DNA from: Doryteuthis pealeii
Taxonomy: Eukaryota; Mollusca; Cephalopoda; Myopsida; Loliginidae
Reading direction: 5' to 3'
NCBI GenBank assembly: GCA_023376005.1
Contig: CM042148.1
Coordinates: 67,957,665 to 68,021,664 of the forward strand
DNA: 64,000 nucleotides
The position numbers and the translations under genes were made by a program. Below are positions 12,570 to 25,553 of the stretch, one piece after another; the stretch's first letter is position 1; every line of letters starts with the position of its first letter. The notes beneath the pieces were generated by a model. It ran no database searches and was not told the origin of the DNA. It saw only the letters and a list, made by a program, of their open reading frames with translations.

Positions 12570-12990
12570 GTATTTTCATCCTTGTCGTAATCTGAACAAT
12601 AGTAACATAAAGAGAGAGTCAACCACTCCCTTGTATTCACTTGAGAGCGTGTTTTGTCGGCCATTTTCATTTCACGAATCAAACACAAACTGCATGATTT
12701 TAAACGAATAATAAATCAATACATATGCCTATTCTAAGAACTTAATTAATGTTAATTTCAAATAACGCCGCAAGCACAATTAAGCAACACATTTCTGTTG
12801 ATATTCGTGTTAAACAATCAATCTAGTATTAATCTCGAATCAAAATTTTTCGTATTTTTCAGTTAGATTTAACAGTGAAATATCAAATCGCCACCGACCA
12901 ATTATACTGCTACCTCTTCAAAGTGAAAATTATAACAAAAGGCGAAGTTAGCCTCACCTATGTAGGCTCAACTGTTCAGTTACCCATCTT
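12570..12990. repeat. Foldback element, noisy copy of 57519-57893
   Basis: Shows GGTAATCTGAACA-like, CGGCCATTTTCATTTCAC and, inverted, the matching right arm. Confidence 0.6.
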
Positions 12991-13095
12991 GTCGTATCTA
13001 TAGATAATGCACCCCTCGTTTTTTCAGTCATGACTTTAAACGTAAATCCTCACAACTGATACGCAACGCTAGTTTGATCAAAAGAAATAATCTAT

Positions 13096-13425
13096 ATAAC
13101 AGGAAAACCCTGTGTAATGGTTTAAATCAAGGAAATGGTTCGTCACCCGAGTTCAATTCCGGACTGTTAATGCATTCACTTAGCGCAATACCCTTGGAAA
13201 GTATGAATTCTATCTCCCTCACAGCCTTGGAAATAGTAAGGGCAGGACAGGGTTCTTTAAACCTTTTAGGGCAAATCAATCCAGTGAGAACGCGAAAACG
13301 CCTTAATTCAACCTGTTAACATACTCCGCTTTAAAAATACCTTGTTCACAATCCAGTCGCTCCGAGGAAGTTTTGACTTAACTAATACTATTATTTATAT
13401 CTTAAATCTATATATTTATATATTA
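13096..13425 (+). mobile_element. SINE family 2, noisy copy of 58007-58317
   Basis: Carries TGTAATGGTTTAAATC, GAGTTCAATTCC and the family tail ending in TA-rich DNA. Remnants of the TATATGAACAGGA target duplication flank it. Confidence 0.65.
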
Positions 13426-13657
13426 TGAACAGGAACTGGATTGCAATGGTCCACCACCGACATGGAAGATCACAAAAGCCTATAATGACTGTTAACCAGT
13501 AGAATTCTTTAAATACATATCCCTATTCATTACCTAAAAATTGGTCACGGTATCTAGTATGAGAAACAACACCCTCCTATGCACCACTAAATTGGTTGTA
13601 TTTTGCATTTAATATATCATACACTGAATTATAACAAATATAATTATACTCTATCAA

Positions 13658-14345
13658 CTAGCAAATATATGTACACCCTCCGGGTACAGTAATTACAACT
13701 TAACATGTATATTAAATATTACGAATTAGATAAGCTTAATGAAATCTTAAATAAGACAATGCGCTGATAGAAATTCTCTGCTTAAGACATGATTGGCGGA
13801 GTATTATCTGAAAAAGAAACAACCGTAACTTACTCTTCCAACACTCCCGCTCTTACGTGACTAAACCATTCTCATTCACTTATTTCCATCTAGTTATATT
13901 ATTAGTAAAATAGAAGTAAAAAATCAATTCACAGACTTTATTTTATATATGATCTCTTTAAGTTTTTATCTTCTAGGAATTGCTACATTTACACTAACGA
14001 CCCATAAAAATCAAACAAAATTATAAAATCTATGATACTTAAGCATAATCTTATTAAAATCATTTTTTAATGATCCCCATATGCAAAATCTAACACGTCA
14101 CAACTTTAAACCGCCTTACGTTTATATATATATGAATACACAATTTTCCAATTTATTAGATATGTAATTATATAACTAACAAGTATTAATAATGTCGAAA
14201 CTTCATTTATACAATGAGTGAAAGTGATAAAATCATCTAACACCATTAGCTAAGATGTGAACGCATACAATAACAAAGAGACCATTTTACTTAAATACGT
14301 ACTCAGATATTTCGTTACAATAAGATCAGCAACAAACCAATCTCA
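13658..14345 (-). mobile_element. Non-autonomous Helitron, noisy copy of 58523-59133
   Basis: Begins CTAGCAAATATATGTA with the CCCTCCGGGTA hairpin region and runs to a damaged CATTATAATAAGA-like end. Confidence 0.65.
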
Positions 14346-14429
14346 TCTATCAATTAAGCATATATATAGCTCATATTCATACATACTTATTACTACATAT
14401 ATCTCTATTATATATAATCATAATGACCT

Positions 14430-14860
14430 CTTCTCGTCGTATTTATCGACTATGAGGGTCTACACACAATTGACCCACACAGTTTTTATTGTTATTGTGT
14501 GAACAGCGGGGGACCATCACTGTTTTTTGGCACACGATAGGTAACAGGCTAAGTGGCCTACATCAATCGGTTCCACCAAACCCAAATCATTATACGACCT
14601 GACCTCTACAGAATGTCTTGTGAACTTCCACGTATTTAATCCTTCTCTGGACTGATTACTACCCAAGGCTGAAAGGCCCAGTCTGCCCCTACATTTAAAC
14701 CCCATAGATGGAGAGAAATAACGGATTTCATTACCTCTGCCAATGCTTGTTATAGCTTGCCTTTATAGTGACATACCACAAGCTTCGTCTAGAATTGACT
14801 ATTTCCGTAATCGATCGTTATGCCAATTTTCACGACACTAACCACTAGCCCCAACGCAGC
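14430..14860 (-). mobile_element. SINE family 2 variant, noisy copy of 59185-59585
   Basis: Shared blocks GGCTGAAAGGCCCAGTCTGC, CCCATAGATGGAGAGA and CGACACTAACCACTAGCCC. Confidence 0.65.
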
Positions 14861-15651
14861 CCCTCTGAGTGTGTGTCCTCCCTCTCCTTCTATCTCTCAT
14901 TCTCTCTAATTGCTTCACCTTATACCAGTTTTATTATCTAATTTAAATATAATTATATATAAATTTAACTTCTATATTAGACTACTCATATAAATCAAAT
15001 ATCTCCTGCGGTCTTTATATGCATTGAGCCTACTTTCTGATCTCTTATAGTATGCGGCTACCCTGGTTTTAATGCTGTCTATATTCTTATCCTACCCCCA
15101 TAAAATAAGTAGTCAGGCACATTTAACGAATCTCTATAATTATTTTTCCGATATTCAATTCAAGAAATGCAATTCAGTCATAAAGCTTTATATAGTAATA
15201 AAATAATCGAAAAAATTTCATCCATCAATTTACATAAACAGATTTTTTTAATTCTTAGAACATCTGAAATAGATTAGTGTTAGGTTAGCCATTATTATTA
15301 TAAACTATAATAGCTTTTTATGGTGCCCAACATACATAAGAGAGAACGATGATTCGTAGCACATTCAATAAGTATGCACATACTATAATGGACTCAAATA
15401 TCATTTTTTTTTAAAATTATCTTATAAACATTAATACAAGCTCTACTAAAAATGATTCATGAGTATGTAGAAAATATGAACTAGACGCGGTTCATCTGTT
15501 CTCTCTCGTTTAGATGAGTACTTCAGTAGTACATATAAAATTAGTGGAGCCGAAATAAAACAATCGCTGATTCCAGCTCATATAAAGCGATGAGTATAGA
15601 AAACTAAATTTTATTATTTTTACTTTAATAAATATCATTTTATTTTGACAG

Positions 15652-15768
15652 AGATTGGATATCAAGTGTGCACGCTCTTGTTGGTTCCCCAATGTCTTAT
15701 ATGAACCGAATTATTGCCCTGTTCTTCTTACTCACAACCACTCAATTCCATAAGACGCGTCAACATTC
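15652..15768 (+). pseudogene. S1A serine protease exon 2, frame-shifted copy
   Basis: Lies between TTTTGACAG and a damaged GTAAAG donor and aligns to 60360-60484 (117 vs 125 bp). The block CTCAATTCCATAAGACGCGT is intact, but several one-base changes break the frame. Confidence 0.75.
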
Positions 15769-17731
15769 GTAAAGTGTTTCGATTTAACTTTGATTAATAT
15801 TTAACATAATTTGTCTATTTCTTTTTATAACTTTGATTTTTTTTTATTTCCCCTTGCCGTAAAATATTTTCAACATTCATTAATTAATACTTAATTAAGC
15901 ACTCGACAACGATTATCAAATATTTACTACAATTAATATTAACAATTTTAAAAAATATGGCCTGTACTAACTTCGCATATTCAGTTCTGTTACCTCTGTG
16001 GCGTTGTCTGCCCCTATTTGGTCGAAGAGTTATTTCCTTTGTTTTCAGGTTTTGTACCGTTTTAATGAAGAAAGCGGGAAGTTTGAATTCTTTTTTTCCC
16101 GGGACAGCAAACAGAACACATGGGTTAGACATTTGCTCTATACCTTTTATGTGGGGGGCTTTGTTCCCTTACCTAAGTAAGTGACATTACTTCATGGACT
16201 CTCCATCAGTTCTACAGAACGAACTCCTACTTTCTTTATACACCTCTAGTACGCATGTCTCATTACGTGTCCATTATGTATGCTTCGTTTGATGTGGATA
16301 GCCTTCTCTTTAATAGGGTGATTGAGGTATGGTGCTGAAAAGTTAATAGTCACATATCTGGTACTAATTTTGTTAAATTAACTAAGTGTTAATTTAAATG
16401 GAATTTATAGGCGTGCGGAGGAGTCGGTTTCAAATGTAAAAGCGTAAACAAATTCGATTGTGGAAAAATGTCTCGATCTCTGTTATGTCATGTCGGAGTT
16501 ATTATTAGGGTTCCCGAGGTCAGCTAGACTGCGTATGTACAGGGTTGTCACGTTGCTTTGTCGCTGTGATTCGCGAACTTCTCTATTCCGTGTCAGAGTT
16601 TTCGGACAGGCGGACATTCTACGCGTACTAACTTGCTGGAATCCTTGAGATGTCTTCGTCTATCATGTTTGGTAACTGAGTATGTTATTCGACTTTTTGC
16701 GTAACTTATGGCAACGAACAGCAATGATATGTAAGAAACGATGTCGTTTGAAATAGGCGGAAGACTTCGAACCATTCTGGTTGGTGTAGAATTATTTCGT
16801 GTGACTTAAGTTAAATGTCCATACCCTGATGTCTGATTAATTAATTAATCTCAATATTTAAACTGATTAGGCGTGCCATATCGTTTAAATGTAAAAGCGT
16901 AAACCAAATCGATGAAAAGTCGATCTCTGTGTTGTAATTTCACTATTAGGCCGCCGCTTCATCATGCAAGCTTTTGGACTTAAGATCAGTGTGCTTTGTG
17001 GCACGATGATATTCGTTGTGCTCACTATTAAATGTATTATTGACTCGTTACTTGCACTCCTTCAAACTTTCTGGTTGTCGGAATACTTTCCTTCTTGTAC
17101 TTAATATGGCCTACCGCGCTAACGATCGTGAAGAGAGCCATCACATAGAGCCGAGTTGCGCTAAGCTAATTGAGGGTAGTTATACATCCGCTTCAGATAC
17201 CCAAGACCGTCTAATCTTTTGATCTTTGTCGATAATCCATTTATGCATATGCTATATTGAGGTAAAACAATCAAATAACAATACAACACCTATTCCCTCC
17301 GCAAGTGTATTTATTGCTTTTATTCGGGCGCAACAAATTTTTTTCATCTTTCTTTACACATATATCTTTAACCATTGTTTCTTGTTCAAGATTAGGCACA
17401 ACTTTTTTTTTTCGATATGTTAATATGAAACAGATGAACTATAATGAATCAAAACATGTGTGTCGTATTACAGGATAATTTGTTGTAAAACCTATAAATA
17501 CATAAATTAAAATTTTTTAAAAGAGCTGGGATGTCATTAGATTTGAAAATAACGTTTTTTGTTATCAGATATAAAATGAAAAATAATCATGGTGATGCGA
17601 TAATAAGAATAAAATATATATTCCTAGGTTTGAGCTTAAACGTGTTTGCTCAGTTAAAGTAAATGAACAACTATATTTTTAACTTTAATAGAAGAGTTCT
17701 TATATAACTGGCTGCTACTGTAGCTCATGTA

Positions 17732-18522
17732 TCTTATATAATGGAGATTGTGTGTTTTTCTGTCTGTAAACCGAAAAATTATTCTTTTCAGATTTTATAT
17801 TCCCTACTCAAGTCACAATCTCTCGCTAGTTATGTGGACTACTATCAGTTCTTTCATTGAATTTTTAGTTTTTATCTAATACCTATCGAGTTTAATAATC
17901 TGTCCTCTTCACATAATTCGTTTAAGCTATTCATAGTCTACATAGCTTGAACACATGACTCAACTTAATATTTTATTTATATACAAGAAGGAATTTAGCG
18001 CACTTTTATAATGTGAACGGTGAAGGCTAAAATTGCATATTAATTATTAAAAATCGATGTTTTTTATTAATGATAGTATTCGTATTTATTTTGATTTCTG
18101 AATGTCTTTTGGTTTTTATTTTAATGAAATATAAGCAAAAATCTCTTTCAATGAATCTTAAATGAAATCGCATTACGAGAAGAGATATTAAGTGTCATTT
18201 ATTCTTTACTTCCTCTTAATAACTAAATACTACAGTTAAAATTAGAAAAGATAACAATGAAAGACAAGAAGTTGATGGAAGAGTAATTTCAGTTGTTTTT
18301 CGCATTTTTTATTATTCGTACGCTCTGCCTTCAAGGATTCTTTTATTATACTCGCCTCTGTTTCAAATTTCTTTTTAATTATTACTTCCCTCTGTTTCAA
18401 GCTTTTTATCTGTATCTCCTTCGATTTTAAGTTTCATTATGGCCTGCTAATTATACAAATTGAAATTTTATTACATATATAAACTTGAAATACTTGCACC
18501 CGGCGGTGCTATATTTGCTAAG
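17732..18522 (+). mobile_element. Non-autonomous Helitron, noisy copy of 62163-62838
   Basis: Starts TCTTATATAATGGAGATTG (family: TCTTATTATAATGGAGATTG) and ends with CACCCGGCGGTGC followed by TTTGCTAAG. Confidence 0.7.
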
Positions 18523-18944
18523 TATATTTTAACAATATTCTAACAAACTGATAGGTGAGTATACTGAATATTACAAATATCATAAAATATATGAATATAC
18601 ATAAATATTATTTTTTTAAAAATAGATTATCTTATAAAATTAATATAGCTCTAAAAAATGATCGGGGCGGGGTTTTGGTAGTAGAAAAATACCTCTGTAC
18701 AATTGAAAATCTGAGTTATCAGGTGATATAGCAAGGAGGAGTTCAACAACAACCAAAATTTTTCTGATTTAAAGGAAATGTTTTAAACATTAGGAATGCT
18801 AAAAGCGTCTTTTTCCGTTCGCTATATCTCATAGTGAGGTTAACGTTTTTGACAGAAACATTTTGTGATAAGTTTTATGGTATAAATTGCACGCTTTTAG
18901 TGGTGTCAAAAATTTCTAACAAAATCAAGGCATTAGGGGTAACC

Positions 18945-19325
18945 TCCTTGACTTTCACTTTGGAAACAAGGCCGGTAGCTATTTGGAAAGTCCCCGTGCG
19001 ATATAAACAAATGCTTAGAACGCTTTTTTGAAACAATACAATGCATGGCTTTTAACAACAAAAAAATATCATAAGTGGTGTATCCTCAAATAAACAATTT
19101 GCATTTCAGATAATTTTATGCATAGGAAAAATTTAGCTAACTGACCTTTCAACTTTGAAACAAGCCGGAAGCCCATTTTGAAAGTCTCGCCGCGCGAACA
19201 CACAAATCTTAGAAACATTTTCGAAACAAGTACAACTGCAATGCTTTAACACAAAAATATCATAATGCTGTTCTTGATACAATTATTCATTTCAGATAAT
19301 GCGCGCACGACCACAATTGTTATGC
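18945..19325 (+). repeat. Two-unit intronic repeat, noisy copy of 63236-63605
   Basis: Two successive copies of CTTTGAAACAAG...CATTTTGAAAGTC...CTTAGAAAC...TTTAACA with indels. Confidence 0.6.
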
Positions 19326-19476
19326 TTGGAATTTAGGCCAACTTAAAGTGAAAATTACCAAGTTTTATGTATATAGGTAATACTGTGTAATTGATCATAT
19401 CAAACTTTAAAAATGCTGCCTATTTTACTATCTGTAATCCTATGTTAATATAATGGCCGATATTTTTCTTTTGCAG

Positions 19477-19623
19477 TTAACGACGTTGCCAGTTCTGACA
19501 TTGTGCCTCGTCCAGTGAAATTCTCTGATTGCAGAAAACCAATAAGATTTGGGTTAAAACCAAATGAACGTGTTAGCAAGGCAATTGTGTTGGTTGCCTG
19601 GAGTATGGGGAAAAAACCGTATA
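19477..19623 (+). pseudogene. S1A serine protease exon 3, frame-shifted copy
   Basis: Follows TTTTGCAG and aligns with 63738-63869 (147 vs 132 bp). The NDVA start with the Asp102 codon (AACGACGTTGCC) is intact. Insertions then disturb the frame repeatedly, for example within the VAGWGK region. The donor reads GTAACG where the clean copy has GTAAGT. Confidence 0.75.
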
Positions 19624-19659
19624 GTAACGGCTCATTGATTTAATAAAGAAAAAATATTA

Positions 19660-19790
19660 TTAATTCCCCCCCCCGGGGTGGGGGGGGGGTTATTAAAAAA
19701 AAAAAAAAACAACAAAAAAACCCAGGACCCATGTGGGGGGGTTGGAACCCCCCTTTTATTGTTTTTAGGGGAAAAAAAAAGCCTCTTTTA
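19660..19790. other. Homopolymer-rich junk (C9, G10, A15)
   Basis: Runs of C, G and A at 19664-19710, then repeated CCC/GGG/AAAA pieces. The matching place in the clean copy (63888-63960) has no such runs. It is probably a base-calling artefact. Confidence 0.6.
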
Positions 19791-20029
19791 TTACACGTTA
19801 TACGCTCAGACTATGATGCTAAACCTGACGTAGGTCAGAGTGCTACTTTAATACCATTCTCAGATTTCACATAGGGAGGTAATTATATGTGTGTATAAGT
19901 AACAATAATCGAACTTTCACTGTGTTTATGAGTGTTTGAAAAGGTTCAGCAGAATTATAAGCAAATTTTTCATTTTTCAAAAGCTTCGCGCAACGGAAAC
20001 TGCAACGTGCCATTATAAATTTAAAGTAT

Positions 20030-20247
20030 AATATAATATAGTATATATAGTATAGTAACTATATATTATATTATATCATACTTTAATTTAATGGGTAGGC
20101 ATATATAGTATATTATAATATATTATATATATATATATATAGTACTTTAATTTTAATGGTCCGCGCATATATATATATATATATATATAGGATATAAGTA
20201 TATATATATATATAAATAAGTATATATATATATATATATATATATAT
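20030..20247. repeat. (TA)n-rich low-complexity DNA with short inverted repeats
   Basis: Alternating TA runs broken by two copies of AGTACTTTAATTTTAATGG-like sequence. Confidence 0.8.
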
Positions 20248-20510
20248 ACTATCAGCTCGGTAAGAGCGTTCGGCCTAGAAACCCGCAAAGTTTCCTAGTT
20301 CGAATATCGTCCTCGGCCAACTTCAGCGTATGAGTAGCACAGGGATCTGTGCGTAAAGTAAGGAAGCTTGATGTTGGTGTGGCGCTCGACCTCAGATGCT
20401 AAAGAAAAAGCAATCTCCTTGTTTAGCGCTATTGAAAAAGGGGATAAGACTGCCCTTCGCTGACTGGCTGATACCAAACTTTTGAGGCACCCCGTCAGAC
20501 TTTACTTAAT
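20248..20510 (+). mobile_element. tRNA-derived SINE, family 1
   Basis: tRNA-like head (CAGCTCGGTAAGAGCGTTCG, TTCCTAGTTCGAATATCG) followed by the AGCGTATGAGTAGCACAGGG body. It has several indels. Confidence 0.75.
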
Positions 20511-20517
20511 ATAATAG

Positions 20518-20937
20518 CAAGGGTGTCCATAAAGTCTGGGTACAGTGGAAAATTTTCAACTATTGTAATTTATTTATGCTATTTTTTCCGAGAAGGCAGA
20601 TTATGGTAATTTAGCTGTAATAAAATCAATAACATAAACATTTAAAATATAAGAATAATAATTTTCCTTTCTTTTCGCCTTTGGGGTTTAAATTAAATAA
20701 TAGCTTTACTTTTTTCTAAATTTATTTATGTTATTTTTCTACGCCAGTCATCGAATGATGGCTCTGGTCTAAAGATAGAAAGAAAATCGCAGTTAGTACA
20801 TCTAGTGGACTGAGAAGGAGATGGTCTATCGCAATATTGAAAAATATGATGTTATAACATTATATATTAAATAAATTTGTTGGTTTTTTTAAGTAATGTT
20901 TGTACCCAGACTTTGTGGACACACCTGTATAATTGGG
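20518..20937. mobile_element. Tc1/mariner-like MITE (~420 bp)
   Basis: Terminal inverted repeats of about 24 bp: GGGTGTCCATAAAGTCTGGG on the left and, inverted, CCCAGACTTTGTGGACACACC on the right, next to TA. The interior is AT-rich and non-coding. Confidence 0.75.
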
Positions 20938-21044
20938 CAGGAGGTACTGGGTAGGCACTGAAATTTTCAGGCATGCACACCACTTAGGGTCTCTGGCTCG
21001 CCTGTTTGTTTTTAGCCTTTTCCTTGGATTTAGGTACAGCTACT

Positions 21045-21180
21045 AGGCAGCAGAAGCTTTTGCAACACTAAAACGGCTGCCAAACTGCAATTGGTTCCTT
21101 CCCTTCCCTTTGGATGCAGCAGCGATCACAGTGTGGAAAGGGGAAAGGGTTTGCTGCTTGGGCTACAATTTTTTTTTTTA
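21045..21180 (+). repeat. Fragment of dispersed repeat (family with 34895 and 55255)
   Basis: AAAACGGCTGCCAAACTGCA, TTGGTTCC and CTTTGGAT are shared with 34985-35040 and 55365-55400. Confidence 0.55.
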
Positions 21181-22596
21181 AAAATAGACCTGGGGACCGA
21201 CAAAGGCAAAAGACATCTCACTAGTTTTCTTATTCTCTGTGATAAAATTTATTTCCTCAAATTTAACAAAAGCGCACCGCGATGAAGATCTTTGAAACAG
21301 TTCGAAAGCCTGAGCGGTAGGCGAAATAGAACATATACTGCGTTTTATGAACTTGTTTTTTTTTTTCACATTTTTCATTATACTCATATAATATTATATT
21401 ATACTTATTCCGCTAACGCTCGCACATGTATTTGGTTTGCGACGAACTGATGTTCCCATCATGCCTTTGAATTATTGCTGCCCGAAATGTCCTCGGAATT
21501 ACATCTCAACATGTCTGCGTGGAACTGGCCAGATACTTTGGAAAATTCGCGCCTGCAGGTAGATTTATATTTTGCTTTAAACATCTAAATTTTATGAAAC
21601 CGATACTGATAGCTAAATTCAGCTTGGAGCTAATCTATTATAAAGTTCGATATTATTGGATACGTGGCCGTTGTACTGGAATAATACTGAAGATTAAGTA
21701 AGTACATAATATCCTAGTGTAGCGTCTGATACCACAACAAACGGAGTGGTTTTAATAGTTGGAATCTTATAAGTCTATATCACAATAAAGTCAGCTTAAG
21801 CACCAATGTTAAAAAATAAACGAATGTAGCGGTAATTTTATTATAAGTCTCACCGGATTTGGGGGTATTGAAAAAGAAAACGGTAAAGTCGAATTCCTAA
21901 CACGCACTGTAAGAAAAATAAAGCGAAATTTGTAGACACGTATTTTTTTCACCGCTACGTTGAGAAATTATACCAGAAATGTTATTTTTATAGTTACTAA
22001 CATCACTACCAGGAAATTTCCATTGAGTTTAATTTGTAGCATAAGAGCCAGTCGGGTAGTGAGAAGTAGTAGTAGTGAGTAGTAGTAGTCGTTAGTGTCA
22101 GAAAACAACATACGCAAAGTCGTATAAGTCGCAAGGGGACTGCTTATTTTTTTCTAGGTCTCGTGGGTTTTTTTTTCAGAGGGAAGGAAAGGGAGAGAAA
22201 GGGTAAAGGTCACAATTATGGTTAAATCGATGGTTCGGTACTATTATGCGAAAACCCATTCTTTCCACCGGGGGTTGGAGGATCACCACACTTTCCGCTC
22301 GGTCGGGGCCACCGGAACTTTTTTCGTTTTAATTTTTAAATTCTAAGTTCCGGGGTTCATATCGAGTGCGGGTCCAATTGCCGACAGAACCCGCTCTGAC
22401 TTTAACCTCGTTCTTATTTCTTTTTCTCTCTTTCTCCAGAAATCGTGACTTTACTACTGTTCTTCTTTCTTTCTTTCTTCTCTTTCTCCAGAAAATGCCG
22501 AACACCGGTTTGTTCCCTTTTAATGCCCAAGATTTCTCCCGTTAAGACCCCCAATATTACGCATACATCTTGTAAAGCTTTTGCATTTCATTTCAG

Positions 22597-22792
22597 TCTT
22601 GGGAAGACTAATATATATACGTTTTTTTGGCACTAAAGTTACACGCGCCTCCTATGACTGTAAAGTCCAATGTTCGAAAAACCGAGTTCTCCGACCACCA
22701 GATGTTCGCATGTGAAGGTGCTGTCCACTGAAATGTCTGATGTGCCGGTGCTTTTGTTGCCCGCTGCTTTTCTTCTGGACTCTTGACTTCAG
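22597..22792 (+). pseudogene. Candidate S1A protease exon 4 (specificity pocket), frame-shifted
   Basis: A good acceptor (TTTGCATTTCATTTCAG) precedes it. The block GCACTAAAGTTACACGCGCC can be read as LKVTRA, then D-C-K. About 110 bp later GATGTGCCGGTGCT can be read as M-C-A-G, the hallmark before the pocket loop, and TCTGGACTCTTG as G-D-S-C if one or two bases are missing. In this family these residues (about 160-192) lie exactly between exon 3 and the GDSG exon, so an exon must exist in 19624-26461. The reading needs several indels, matching the error level of this block. The donor is weak (GTTTAA). Confidence 0.45.
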
Positions 22793-23029
22793 GTTTAAAG
22801 CTTTTGAAAGTGAACACTTTCTGTTTCAGCACTTAAGAAAACGGGAAAATGCAGTAAGCTAAAAAGGTTTACAATCTAGCGGTCTTGCTAGGTTGTGTGT
22901 AGGTGCTATTTAAGAAGTAATTGTTTCAATGCTTTACTTTGAGCTTAATCGTTGTGTTAAATACCTGCGGAGGTTTAAAGCCATTATGCGGGTATAGGGT
23001 ATTAATATATATATATACTGAGCGGGGGC

Positions 23030-23870
23030 TAGGAGGACAATTGTGATTGAAGAGTGCACGACAATATATAGTATATAGTATACGCGGGAACCGCGGAGAG
23101 ATTTAGAGAGAGAGAGATAGGGATCTAGTCGAGGTACACATGGAGGTAGACATAGTATCAGTATGTCCGAGCCGTGGGTAGAGTCAGAGAACAGACTCGA
23201 GTAGAGATGTGATGCAGTAGTGATAGTATATTATGAAGGGTGAGAGTCATACAGGTATAATAAGAGGAGAAATATGAGTCAAATATATAATAGAGAGAGA
23301 TGAGTAAATATGGGATATGAATAGGTTATTTAGAGAGGAGAAGAGTAGAGAGTAGAGTAAATATATATATATTATAGTATAGGGAATATTTTTTATATAA
23401 ATTTAATTAATGTAATAGGGTGTTTAGGAGAGGGAAGAGAGGAAGAACGAAAAGAAAAGAGAAAACAAAAGAAAAAAAAAAAAGGTTAAAAAAAAACAAA
23501 AAAAAAAAAAATTTTTTGATAATTAATATACTAATATTAAATATTATATATTTTAGTTATATATTGATTTATCTATATAATAGAGAGAGAGAGAGAGAGA
23601 GATAGAGTAAATAGAAAAAAAAAAATTATATATATAGGAGAGAGAGAGAAGAGAGAGAGATAGAGTAAAATATATAGAGATATATAGAGAAGAAGATAGA
23701 GTAAAAATATACGAAGAAAGTTTATATATAGAGATAGTAGAGTAAATATATAGGAGATATAGGAAGAGAGAGATAAAATGATAGAGATATTATATGAAGA
23801 GAATATATGGTAAAAAATATATAAGAGAGATATAAGAGATAAGATATAGAGAGGCGATGAGACGAGACTT
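23030..23870. repeat. GA/TA-rich low-complexity region
   Basis: Long run of GAGAGATAGAGTAAATATA-type sequence without a stable period. It resembles a microsatellite read with many errors. Confidence 0.7.
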
Positions 23871-24633
23871 ACTTGTTCTTCATTTCTTCTTGCTACGTCT
23901 AGTCGCCGGATGTTTCTCCCTTCTTTGGCCCGTCATGTTGTCTTCTTGTTGCTGTCTCTAACGCAAGGGCTTATTCTGCGCTAACTCTTTAGTCATGAAA
24001 AATTAACTCAAATCACAGATTTTTTGATTTTCATGACCAAGATTTCAGCCCATGTCTTATTCGCCGCGCGGGAGAGAATCAACCTCGGAGTGGCACGTCT
24101 ACTCTGCCCCATCTCTGGTCGAGACTGTTTCTAAACTAGGTCACTGTGTTTCTCGTGATGTGTTCTCTAGGGTCAGATGGGGTTACCGAACAGTTCTGGT
24201 ATTTTTCCAACGGAAATCTATGCCGCCCTACACCGCAACTCCAACAAAACTAATACAGGGTCTTGTCGGACAACCCATGACACCACTATATGTAACAGTT
24301 GTTTAGTTCAAGTTAATACGTTACCAAGTTACACGACAGAAGATAATACCAATGAAGCTGGCACCGGCCTCGCGCAATGTGAAATCGAAAGTTCAAATCG
24401 ATGCGGTTTATTAAAAGACACCATTATTAATTAACTAATGATTTTAAGCAGATTATTTAAAGTGAGCACATACGTGCACTCACTCAAACAAACTTAATTC
24501 ATGTTATGATCGATATTTAAGTAGTTAGTCCCAGGGATCACGTAAATCGGTAGACCAAATCTCAGTACAAAGACAACATCAAAAGAAACCTGAAGGACTT
24601 GAATATCCCCATAGGCAGTGTGCAAGACGTAAC

Positions 24634-24935
24634 AGATTATTTGAAGTGAGCACATACGTGCACTCACTCCAAATAAACTTTAAAATTTATTTGGAATGAG
24701 ATACAGCGCATGTGCACACAACTCGGCATATAGCCGAAGTTTGGTTTTTGTTGAGAGGTGATAAAACTGGTCAATATCACTACACGGATCTAGCTAGCTA
24801 GGCTCACTCACCGACCGATTCATTCAAAAATAAAAATAAAGTTCTTGCATTCTCTCCTTGCGCAGCTCCTTTCCACCAAAATACCTCATTCGCTCTATGC
24901 ATGTATCCTACTTAAAAATTTCCCAATATTGATGA
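24634..24935 (-). repeat. Dispersed ~300-bp repeat, inverse copy of 44915-45213
   Basis: Begins GAAGTGAGCACATACGTGCA and includes a stem CTCGGC-ATATA-GCCGAAG. The whole stretch is the reverse complement of 44915-45213 at high identity. A partial extra copy of the first 40 bp sits at 24450-24495. Confidence 0.8.
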
Positions 24936-24940
24936 TTGGC

Positions 24941-25010
24941 CTAAAGTCGGTATCAGACAGACAGCGAGGGAGTTTATCCCCTTTTCACTAGGCGCTAGAC
25001 CAACGAGATG
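24941..25010 (-). mobile_element. SINE family 1, 3' fragment
   Basis: CTAAAGTCGGTATCAGACAG and the CCCCTTTTCACTAG block are family-1 3' body in inverse orientation. Confidence 0.7.
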
Positions 25011-25100
25011 CATGTATCCTACATTAAAAGTTAATAATAATTAATTACAAAACTTTGTTTTAGACAGGGTTAATTATTGAACCAAGTAATTCTCGTTGTA

Positions 25101-25332
25101 TGGGTTTAGTTTCAGTCGGTAGAGTGTCCGGCTTGGAACCTCAAGCTTCCGGTTCGATACAGGCCCTCGCCAACTCAGCGTATGAGCTAGCACAGGGATC
25201 TGTGCGGTAAAGGAGGAGTTGGTGTCAGGTGTGGCGCTCTACCTCAGACGCTAAAAAACAATCTCGTTTGGTTCTAGCGCTAGTGAAAAGGGGATAAACT
25301 CCCTCGCTGCTGTCTGATACCGACTTTAGGAC
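25101..25332 (+). mobile_element. tRNA-derived SINE, family 1
   Basis: TTCAGTCGGTAGAGTG (A-box region), CCGGTTCGATAC (B-box region) and the full family body to ACCGACTTT. Confidence 0.85.
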
Positions 25333-25553
25333 TAAACAAATATGTTCAAAATAACTTACGTGTAAAATTATCTTAGATTATTGGATAATCATCGACGAGC
25401 CTGTAAAGTACTTTAAAAATGGCTGACAATTTACGAATAGCGCAGTTAATTGTAAATAATCCGTGTTCTAGATTAAGACAATCTTAGTAAATAACACGAA
25501 ATATGTTCACAATTTCAAACATTTCAAAAGATTTTTGAATAGAAATTAATCTA

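Noticed and set aside
15884..16184. ORFs on both strands at 15.9-16.2 kb
   Set aside because: Noisy counterpart of intron 2; frames differ from the clean copy. The only part kept as a candidate is 60764-60891.
24052..24434. Two overlapping ORFs of about 85 codons, the second Cys-containing
   Set aside because: No protease-like or other known motif; sits in the error-rich block, so frames are unreliable.
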